Positions 1 to 5,046 of a stretch of 5,046 bases of DNA are shown here, one piece after another (the stretch's first letter is position 1; each line of letters begins with the position of its first letter). The DNA comes from Candidatus Zixiibacteriota bacterium (GTDB lineage: Bacteria > Zixibacteria > MSB-5A5 > GN15 > PGXB01): the NCBI GenBank assembly GCA_030591405.1, contig JAUVBC010000190.1:1-5046 (forward strand), written 5' to 3'. A program made the translations under genes and the position numbers. Below the pieces are notes generated by a model. It saw only the letters and a program-made list of their open reading frames with translations, did not search any database and was not told the origin of the DNA.

Positions 1-390
1 AATCACTGAGGCCGGCAGCTCCACTGAAATCGGATCACCCTTATATAGCAAAACATTATATTCCAAATTCTCTAGCAGATACCATCTGGTATCACCAAGG
101 ACCTCAGCAGGGATAGAGATCTGCTCATACGACTTGGAATCCATAAAAGCAAACTCATCATTCTGACAATACAAGTACTGCATATCTGTATTAATAAGAT
201 CAGGTTCATCAAATGATTCAGTCGTCAAGAATGATTTTTCTACTACGGAGCCGGACAGAAAATTCTTCATTTTTACTTTGATATGAGGACGGCCCCGGCC
301 CATTTTTACATGTTGAAAATCGACAACAACATAAGGGCTTCCCTCATACATCAATTTTTTGCCTTTTCGTAGCTCGCCGCTATTTATCAT
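1..390 (-). CDS. efp: Elongation factor P, N-terminal 130 residues (3' end beyond window edge)
   Basis: EF-P binds the ribosome between the P and E sites and promotes peptide-bond formation at polyproline stretches. I translated the minus strand from the ATG at 388-390; the frame stays open for 130 codons to the window edge. The family pattern is clear: SGELRKGKKLMYEG then PYVVVDFQHVK (KOW-like domain I, about residues 1-62), EPDLINTDMQYLY, FMDSKSYEQISIP and GDPISVELP (OB domain II, about 63-130). Roughly the last 55 residues (domain III) are missing because the window ends. The start matches the usual family N-terminus and has GGAGG 4 nt upstream. Oddity: the loop tip that is lysine in E. 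coli (K34) is Arg32 here, in KMGRGRPH. The gene is codirectional with the kinase gene upstream, 66 nt away, with its own promoter candidate. Family assignment is near certain; the modification state is unknown. Confidence 0.96.
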   Translation of the reverse strand, partial: MINSGELRKGKKLMYEGSPYVVVDFQHVKMGRGRPHIKVKMKNFLSGSVVEKSFLTTESFDEPDLINTDMQYLYCQNDEFAFMDSKSYEQISIPAEVLGDTRWYLLENLEYNVLLYKGDPISVELPASVI

Positions 391-394
391 CAAA

Positions 395-399
395 CCTCC
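395..399 (-). promoter_or_regulatory. Shine-Dalgarno sequence of efp
   Basis: GGAGG on the minus strand, 4 nt before the ATG at 388-390. It is the only strong Shine-Dalgarno match at any start in the window. It supports the chosen efp start and suggests efficient translation, as expected for an abundant factor. Confidence 0.8.
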
Positions 400-422
400 G
401 GTATTTATTATTTAGAAAGGTA

Positions 423-451
423 AATATAGACTATTACTATAAAACAGGCAA
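423..451 (-). promoter_or_regulatory. Candidate sigma-70-type promoter for efp
   Basis: In the 66-nt gap between the kinase stop and efp, the minus strand reads TTGCCT (446-451), a 17-nt spacer, then TATATT (423-428). These match TTGACA and TATAAT at four and five of six positions with ideal spacing. Transcription would start near 416, leaving a leader of about 25 nt that includes the GGAGG. This would let efp be expressed independently of the upstream genes. It is inferred from consensus matching only; AT-rich gaps give chance matches, and the promoter consensus of this lineage is not known. Confidence 0.5.
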
Positions 452-456
452 CTGAT

Positions 457-2307
457 TTATTCCAGAGAGCCCTCAATCGAATGCTCAACTGATAATTTTG
501 AATTTGTGATTGATTGTGGAAGTGAAATTGAAAAGATTGTGCCACCATCAGGGTTGTCTCTAAAATCGACCAATCCCTTATGCAAAGAAATGATTTTCTG
601 AGCCAACGGCAAACCCAAACCAGAACCAGATGGACTACCAGAGTAAAACGGTGTGAAAATATTATCTTTGTCGGTCTCTGAAATCCCTGAACCATTATCT
701 ATAATTTCCATTCTGAAATTTTCATGCGATTGAGTATATCTGATCTTTATCTCACCAATCCCGGTATCATACGATTTGCAGGCATTATCAGTTATATTTG
801 ACACCGCCTGCTTTAAAAGCAATGGGTCACCATGTATGAAAATATTATCAACTGAACCTGCTTCAAAAATGAAGCTTACATTGGGAAAACGGTGTTTACT
901 TGACTCAACAATCTCATTGACAAATTCAGCGAGAGCAATCATCTCAAAGGAAGCGTGAAGCGGCCGGGCAAAATCAAGGAATCGGGCAATAAGAGCTTCC
1001 GCCTGCATCGCTTCTTTAGTAAGGAAATTTATATTTTTCCGAGAGTTTTCATCGACGATTCTTTTTTCTATCAACCTGGCAAAGCCGACAATCGCCGCGG
1101 TGGAATTACGCAGTTGGTGAGCCAATCCGGACGACATCTCACCAATGGTGGCCATCCTTTTATTGAGCCCCAACTCTTCAAGAATCGTGATAAATTCTGT
1201 TTGATCATTTATAATAATGGCACAACCAATATTGTTACCGGAGCTATCAATTAATGGCGAAATCGATACTGCCAACACCAGTGCCTCTTCATCTTTTGAC
1301 ACAATTCTGATTTCCTGATTGGCAAAAATCTCCTTGCTATTAAAATACCGGTTTATCAAACTATTTAATTCAGGGTGATCTGAAACCAGATTTTCATATT
1401 CGGTTCCAATCAAAGAAGAGATTTGAAGTTCAAATATATTTCCTGCGGCGCGATTGATAGTCGAAATTTTCCGGTCAGCATCAAGAGTAATTATTCCAGC
1501 ATTGATCGATTTTAGAATATAATCATTATAAACTTCCAGATCGGCGGCTCGTTGCGTTACAATCTTATTGAGCGCAACCAATTCACTTTCCTTTTTACGA
1601 AGTTCTTTAATTATCTCTTCATATGAACCGATCAGTTGACCGACCTCATCTTCATTGTTTTTATCATAATGTCCCGATTTTTCTGCCTCTTCTTTTAACC
1701 GGTCGAATGGGTACAAAACGGTATGAACCAATCTGATTGAAACAAACACAATTACAATTGCAGTCAGGAAACCGAAAAAGACGAGAATCCTCATTGCATT
1801 TTCTATCGGTCCCAGAATACTGCTCGGCTTGGAAAGAATTATCAGATATCTGGAGCCAAGATGTTCGGTTGGAAAAAGAAGCTGATAGCTATCGCTGCCG
1901 CTTTGATGACGATAGACCGGCTGGTTGGTCAGCAACCCAGTCAGCTCGGCCGATTTAAAAGTACTGTCAACCTTCAAAAAAGATGAATCAAGGCTTATTA
2001 CATTTTTAATGGAAATAAATCTTTTGTAATCTAATTGTATTATATCAGTTCTCCTGAGTCCGTACTTTTCTTCAATATTTTGTTCCAGCCCCGACGGCAA
2101 AACATCTCTATTGAGACGGGTCATCGAATTCGATACAATAACGGCCGCCTCGGTCAACTCTTCCCTGATTTGTTCTTCGACCGTCTGCCCAACCCGATAT
2201 AGAGTATAATGCGCGGCAATATCAAGTATTGCCAATAAGAGAACAATAAGAACCAGGCCCAACCGTATTTCCAGCCGGAATTCTTTTGGTTTTGGGTTTT
2301 TACTCAT
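457..2307 (-). CDS. Membrane-bound PAS-domain sensor histidine kinase, HisKA/HATPase_c type
   Basis: A 616-residue transmembrane kinase that should autophosphorylate on histidine and pass phosphate to a response regulator; none is in the window. Visible order: basic N-terminus, TM1 (about 13-35), a periplasmic domain of about 135 residues (36-171) I cannot classify, TM2 (about 172-195), HAMP (about 194-244, with P200 and DEVGQL at 220-225), a charged coiled-coil linker (about 230-262), PAS (about 259-375), dimerisation/phosphoacceptor helices with His397 in GLAHQLRNS, then an ATPase domain: N box with N504 and N508, G1 DNGSG (537-541), F box FTPF (551-554), G2 GSGLGLPLA (561-569). The catalytic half resembles NtrB/AtoS-like kinases, so a sigma-54-dependent partner is possible but unproven. 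Oddities: Gln398 replaces the usual Glu/Asp after the phosphoacceptor, and Ser402 replaces Pro. The start has no Shine-Dalgarno sequence, but the next methionine (62) would delete TM1. Signal and target are unknown. Confidence 0.93.
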   Translation of the reverse strand: MSKNPKPKEFRLEIRLGLVLIVLLLAILDIAAHYTLYRVGQTVEEQIREELTEAAVIVSNSMTRLNRDVLPSGLEQNIEEKYGLRRTDIIQLDYKRFISIKNVISLDSSFLKVDSTFKSAELTGLLTNQPVYRHQSGSDSYQLLFPTEHLGSRYLIILSKPSSILGPIENAMRILVFFGFLTAIVIVFVSIRLVHTVLYPFDRLKEEAEKSGHYDKNNEDEVGQLIGSYEEIIKELRKKESELVALNKIVTQRAADLEVYNDYILKSINAGIITLDADRKISTINRAAGNIFELQISSLIGTEYENLVSDHPELNSLINRYFNSKEIFANQEIRIVSKDEEALVLAVSISPLIDSSGNNIGCAIIINDQTEFITILEELGLNKRMATIGEMSSGLAHQLRNSTAAIVGFARLIEKRIVDENSRKNINFLTKEAMQAEALIARFLDFARPLHASFEMIALAEFVNEIVESSKHRFPNVSFIFEAGSVDNIFIHGDPLLLKQAVSNITDNACKSYDTGIGEIKIRYTQSHENFRMEIIDNGSGISETDKDNIFTPFYSGSPSGSGLGLPLAQKIISLHKGLVDFRDNPDGGTIFSISLPQSITNSKLSVEHSIEGSLE

Positions 2308-2314
2308 CTATATA

Positions 2315-2343
2315 ATTATCGACACGGAATCGATTTAGATTAA
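2315..2343 (-). promoter_or_regulatory. Candidate promoter for the histidine kinase, possibly leaderless
   Basis: The 54-nt gap upstream of the kinase reads, on the minus strand, TTAATC (2338-2343), 17 nt, then GATAAT (2315-2320). The -10 matches TATAAT at five of six positions; the -35 is poor at three of six. The -10 ends 7 nt before the ATG, so transcription would begin at or next to the start codon, which would fit the lack of a Shine-Dalgarno sequence. This is inference from a weak consensus; readthrough from the prepilin peptidase gene is equally possible. Confidence 0.3.
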
Positions 2344-2361
2344 GAGAAGTTACAACCTGTC

Positions 2362-3144
2362 TCAGGCAAAAAAGAAATTTTTCAAATAAAATGAGATAAT
2401 ACTATCGCCATAGATTATAGCAATCAGAGCGGCCGCCGCTAGAAAAGGTCCAAACGGTATCACCCGGGTCGTACGGATATTTTTGGAGATTATCATTAAA
2501 ATTATCGAGACAAAAAGCCCGATTACCGCTCCGCCAAAAAATATCAGAACCACCTTCTGCCAGCCAAGAAAGGCACCCAGCATGGCGGTCATTTTGATAT
2601 CTCCCCCGCCCATACTCTCTTTTTTAAATAACCAGTCGCCCAGAATAGCAATCAGATACAAAACTCCGCCGCCAACAACCAGGCCGACCAGGGCGCTGAT
2701 AATTCCAATGCTATTGGGCAAAAACGATACTGCCAGTCCCAGAATCATCCCGGGAAGCGTGATTGAATCGGGGATTATCTGAAAATCGATATCGACAAAA
2801 AATATTACGATCAAAGCTGATGACAGAAAACTGAAGATCAAAAAGTTATAGCTCACACCAAATTGATAAAAGAAAAACAGCCAGGCGAAACCATTTAAAA
2901 GTTCAACCAGTGGATATCTGATTGAAATCTTTGTTTTACACGAGCGGCATTTACCGAGCAAAATCAGATAACTTAAAACCGGAATATTGTCATAGAATTT
3001 AATCGGTTTTTTGCAAGATGGGCAGTACGAACGGCCAAATACAAATTTCTTTTCCCTCGGCAGCCGATATATCAGCACATTCAAAAACGAGCCAATCGAT
3101 AGCCCGATAACAAAAACCCAAATAAATAAAAGATAGTCATTCAT
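2362..3144 (-). CDS. Prepilin peptidase / N-methyltransferase, family A24 (PilD/GspO-like)
   Basis: An inner-membrane aspartic protease that cleaves the leader of type IV prepilins or type II pseudopilins at the cytoplasmic face and N-methylates the new first residue. At 260 residues it has the usual full length. The N-terminal part carries GSFLNVLIYRLP (18-29) and two zinc-type pairs, CPSC (41-44) and CRSC (66-69), so the methyltransferase-associated cytoplasmic domain is complete. The peptidase core has the aspartate motif VDIDFQIIPD (117-126, catalytic Asp most likely D118) and GGGD (179-182, D182), followed by KMTAMLGAFLGW. Hydrophobic segments throughout suit about eight membrane helices. 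It begins 26 nt after rsmE without an obvious Shine-Dalgarno sequence. No pilin or secretion genes are in view, so whether it serves pili or type II secretion cannot be decided; I therefore give no symbol. Confidence 0.95.
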   Translation of the reverse strand: MNDYLLFIWVFVIGLSIGSFLNVLIYRLPREKKFVFGRSYCPSCKKPIKFYDNIPVLSYLILLGKCRSCKTKISIRYPLVELLNGFAWLFFFYQFGVSYNFLIFSFLSSALIVIFFVDIDFQIIPDSITLPGMILGLAVSFLPNSIGIISALVGLVVGGGVLYLIAILGDWLFKKESMGGGDIKMTAMLGAFLGWQKVVLIFFGGAVIGLFVSIILMIISKNIRTTRVIPFGPFLAAAALIAIIYGDSIISFYLKNFFFA

Positions 3145-3170
3145 AAGACTATTTATCGGCAGAATCTAAC

Positions 3171-3908
3171 TTATCTGAATTCCCCAAGAAGCTGCATTAC
3201 CAGAGCCGAAATAACCGGGGAGGCATTTTCGGCCCGCAATATCCTTTTGCCTAAAGAAATTATCTCCGAGCCGTTTTCTCCGGCCAACTCCAATTCACCT
3301 CTGGAAAAACCAGATTCCGGTCCGACAATCAGAGTTATATCAGAATCACCCTTAATTAATTTCAATTCGTACAGGTTCTTATTTCCTCTGGGATCGAACA
3401 ATAATATCTGATTGGAATTATTTATCTGCTCAAAAAGTTTGTCAAATTTAACAGGTTCTACTATCTCGGGAAGAAGCGACCTTTCACACTGTTTCATTGC
3501 AGCCAGAGCCACTTTGTTCCACCGCGTCAAACGACGTTTCAGACGATTGGGATCATCCAGTTTCAGCTTTGATTTTTCAGTCAGCAACGGAATAAAACGA
3601 CTGATACCAAGCTCGACCCCTTTTTGAATGATCTCATCAAATTTGGCTCCGACCGATAAACCGGAAGCAAGCGTAACAAAACTTGATGGCTCTCCAAAAT
3701 TCCGGGTGCGCGAGATGATACTACAAAGTAGTTTCCCTCCCGATGATTTTTCAATCTCGCATCGATAACAGTTCCCAACACCATCAACAACTCCAAGGGC
3801 ATCACCTTTTTTCAGACGCATCACCTTGCTGATATGATGGGCCTCGGTTCTGTCTAATCTCAGTAAATCGGTTTCGATATTTTTTGGATCGGTATAATAC
3901 AGCGCCAT
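3171..3908 (-). CDS. rsmE: 16S rRNA (uracil-1498-N3)-methyltransferase
   Basis: A SPOUT-fold enzyme that uses S-adenosylmethionine to methylate N3 of U1498 in 16S rRNA (E. coli numbering), acting on the small subunit. At 245 residues it has the normal length. The N-terminal PUA-like part shows HHISKVMRLKKGD (24-36). The knotted domain shows KFDEIIQKGVELGISRFIPL (89-108), RWNKVALAAMKQCERS (129-144), the cofactor loop IVGPESGFS (194-202) and LGKRILRAENA (219-229). Two signature positions differ from the common family forms: GPESGFS where GPEGGFS is usual, and LRAENA where LRTETA is usual; R225 and E227 are kept. The gene starts 2 nt after the prmA stop with no Shine-Dalgarno sequence, so it is probably translated by coupling to prmA. 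The prmA-rsmE pairing is a common arrangement and supports the call. Confidence 0.95.
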   Translation of the reverse strand: MALYYTDPKNIETDLLRLDRTEAHHISKVMRLKKGDALGVVDGVGNCYRCEIEKSSGGKLLCSIISRTRNFGEPSSFVTLASGLSVGAKFDEIIQKGVELGISRFIPLLTEKSKLKLDDPNRLKRRLTRWNKVALAAMKQCERSLLPEIVEPVKFDKLFEQINNSNQILLFDPRGNKNLYELKLIKGDSDITLIVGPESGFSRGELELAGENGSEIISLGKRILRAENASPVISALVMQLLGEFR

Positions 3909-3910
3909 AA

Positions 3911-4795
3911 TTATTTAAAAACGGTAAAAGCTATCCAGCCACCTTCTTTGATTATCTTATAATTATCTCGACCGCATTCTTTTAGTTTAGAAACTATCGG
4001 CCCCTCGTCCTTGGCCAATAAGCCGGACAAAACAATAATACCACCCGGTTTCGTGCAATTGTCAATTCGATCATACAGTTCTAAAATCGTTTCTTTAATA
4101 ATATTGGCAACAAAAATTTCGTATGGTTTTTCTTTTTCGGCGATCTCAATCGAACCGGTTTCATATTCAATTTTATCTGCGACATCGTTCATAACAATAG
4201 TTTCCCGGGCATTATCGATTGCTATCGGATCAATATCGGCGCCTTTAACTCTGGTCGCCTTTTTCTTTGCCGCCAATACAGAAAGAATCCCGTTTCCGCA
4301 ACCAAGATCAAAGAAGCTATCACCTTCCTTTAAATGTTTCTGGATTGCCCTGATACACAATCTGGTCGATTCATGGCGCCCGGTTCCAAAGGCCATTTTA
4401 GGTTCAATAATAAGATCGATATAATCTTTATTAGGAATCGAAACCCACGGCGGACGGATAACGACGTCATTTATAAATATCGGTTGGATAGAATCCCGAA
4501 AGATTTGAACCCACTCGATATCGGGGACATTTTTTAGCCTAATGCTATTTTCCGAAAATTCGAATTCTGAATCAATTGAATTGATATATTGAAAAAGTTC
4601 TTTTTGAAAACCGGGGGGAATATTATCAGGAAGATAAAACTTAATTCCGATCATATCGGAACCTTCTTCATCCTCCAATATCAGCCCGCTGGCCAGATTC
4701 TCAATTATATAATTACAGACAATTTCGTCGATAGATTTCGGTACGGTCAGGCTTACTTCAAGATACTTCCCTGTCCGCTCCGAATCGTTTTGCAA
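3911..4795 (-). CDS. prmA: Ribosomal protein L11 methyltransferase
   Basis: A cytoplasmic Rossmann-fold methyltransferase that trimethylates amino groups of ribosomal protein L11. The N-terminal substrate-recognition domain begins with KYLEVSLTVP (10-19), typical of PrmA. The linker and catalytic part carry MAFGTGRHEST (134-144), FDLGCGNGILS (162-172) as the AdoMet glycine motif, GADIDP (185-190) for the acidic ribose-binding position, and VANI (229-232). The C-terminus GGWIAFTVFK is also typical. The 294-residue length is normal. The start codon is TTG at 4793-4795: no ATG or GTG is available near the conserved N-terminus, and the frame is closed upstream by a TAA at 4838-4840. A GGGGA (4803-4807) lies 7 nt before the TTG, inside the end of dnaJ. 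Variation: EPKMAFGTG where DPGMAFGTG is more common. The dnaJ-prmA-rsmE order supports the identity. Confidence 0.95.
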   Translation of the reverse strand: MQNDSERTGKYLEVSLTVPKSIDEIVCNYIIENLASGLILEDEEGSDMIGIKFYLPDNIPPGFQKELFQYINSIDSEFEFSENSIRLKNVPDIEWVQIFRDSIQPIFINDVVIRPPWVSIPNKDYIDLIIEPKMAFGTGRHESTRLCIRAIQKHLKEGDSFFDLGCGNGILSVLAAKKKATRVKGADIDPIAIDNARETIVMNDVADKIEYETGSIEIAEKEKPYEIFVANIIKETILELYDRIDNCTKPGGIIVLSGLLAKDEGPIVSKLKECGRDNYKIIKEGGWIAFTVFK

Positions 4796-4797
4796 AA

Positions 4798-5046
4798 TTA
4801 AATCCCCAGAGATTCTTTTAGTTTCTGAATAAATGATTTATCAGATTTTGGCGGCACAAATGATGGCGACTTACTCAGTTGATTTAAAATTCGTTTATCT
4901 TCAGATGACAATTTGCCCGGGGTCCAAACCATAATCTGAATCAACTCATCGCCGGAACCATAAGAATTCAGATGCGGTATTCCTTTTCCTTTTATTTTAA
5001 AAACTCGGCCGCTTTGGCTTCCTGATGGGATTTTCAATTTATGGCT
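4798..5046 (-). CDS. dnaJ: Chaperone protein DnaJ, C-terminal 82 residues (5' part beyond window edge)
   Basis: The frame is open from the window edge to the TAA at 4798-4800, giving 82 residues. The conserved block is KLKIPSGSQSGRVFKIKGKG followed by IPHL and GSGDELIQIMVWTPGKLS, which is the second C-terminal substrate-binding beta domain (CTD II) of type I DnaJ, and then the short helical C-terminal region involved in dimerisation (SSEDKRILNQLSK onward). DnaJ stimulates the ATPase of DnaK and delivers unfolded clients. The J domain, Gly/Phe region and zinc-finger repeats would lie to the right of the window and cannot be checked, so a shorter DnaJ-family protein such as CbpA is not fully excluded; the prmA-rsmE context favours true dnaJ. 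The TTG at 5035-5037 is an internal leucine codon, not a start. Heat-shock regulation cannot be judged from this fragment. Confidence 0.9.
   Translation of the reverse strand, partial: SHKLKIPSGSQSGRVFKIKGKGIPHLNSYGSGDELIQIMVWTPGKLSSEDKRILNQLSKSPSFVPPKSDKSFIQKLKESLGI
4803..4807 (-). promoter_or_regulatory. Weak Shine-Dalgarno-like site deciding the prmA TTG start
   Basis: GGGGA on the minus strand, embedded in the last codons of dnaJ, 7 nt upstream of the TTG at 4793-4795. It is only a partial match to GGAGG, but its spacing is good and it favours TTG over the neighbouring in-frame ATT at 4796-4798. Coupling to termination of dnaJ may matter more than this site. Confidence 0.4.

Noticed and set aside
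391..480. Possible terminator after the kinase gene
   Set aside because: The only inverted repeat is a short GAGGGCTCTC-like element inside the kinase coding end, with no following U-tract. It is too weak to call.
408..695. Minus-strand open frame of 95 codons overlapping the kinase 3' end
   Set aside because: It overlaps the kinase ATPase domain in another frame, runs into the efp promoter region, and has a composition unlike its neighbours, with no recognisable motif.
955..1254. Plus-strand open frame of 99 codons
   Set aside because: It runs antisense to the H-box region of the kinase and has no recognisable domain; the kinase explains the conservation.
2328..2335. Palindrome AATCGATT upstream of the kinase, a possible operator
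   Set aside because: It is only 8 bp, and ATCGAT-like strings are frequent in this window, so there is no support for a specific binding site.
3581..3805. Minus-strand open frame of 74 codons within rsmE
   Set aside because: It is an alternative frame inside the conserved RsmE coding sequence, with no start signal or motif of its own.
4011..4424. Plus-strand open frame of 137 codons
   Set aside because: It lies wholly opposite prmA, whose protein motifs are unmistakable. The predicted product has no recognisable domain and is a shadow frame.
5035..5037. TTG as start of a separate 79-residue protein
   Set aside because: The frame continues upstream to the window edge with residues that fit DnaJ (SHK before LKIPSG), so this is an internal leucine codon of dnaJ.

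Overview
The window is a compact bacterial chromosomal stretch in which every supportable gene lies on the minus strand, so transcription runs from high to low coordinates. In transcription order it holds: the 3' end of dnaJ (4798-5046, entering from the right edge), prmA (3911-4795), rsmE (3171-3908), a prepilin peptidase of family A24 (2362-3144), a two-transmembrane PAS sensor histidine kinase (457-2307), and the first 130 codons of efp, elongation factor P (1-390, leaving at the left edge). Gaps are 2, 2, 26, 54 and 66 nt, and no rho-independent terminator is visible. No RNA genes, mobile elements, CRISPR arrays or large repeats are apparent, and no stretch over 300 bases lacks a gene.

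The base composition is moderately AT-rich. The prepilin peptidase points to a type II secretion or type IV pilus system. The dnaJ-prmA-rsmE order is known from Firmicutes and several other phyla. Three starts (rsmE, prepilin peptidase, kinase) have no recognisable Shine-Dalgarno sequence, while efp has a strong GGAGG. This mixture would suit an uncultivated Gram-negative lineage near the FCB group, such as Zixibacteria or a relative. That placement is an impression from gene style and has low confidence.

Functionally, one end of the cluster deals with protein folding and ribosome modification: DnaJ is a Hsp70 co-chaperone, PrmA methylates ribosomal protein L11 and RsmE methylates 16S rRNA. 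The other end holds EF-P, which relieves stalling at polyproline. Between them sit a membrane prepilin-processing enzyme and a sensor kinase with no response regulator in view. The two 2-nt junctions (dnaJ/prmA and prmA/rsmE) suggest translational coupling. Candidate promoters before the kinase and before efp suggest that these two genes can also be transcribed independently.

I see no new multi-gene system here; the cluster is mostly housekeeping. The points worth a second look are local: arginine at the modifiable tip of EF-P, a non-canonical H-box (HQLRNS) in the kinase, a TTG start for prmA within a repeated stop-TT-start junction, a possible leaderless kinase transcript, and an unclassified periplasmic sensor domain.
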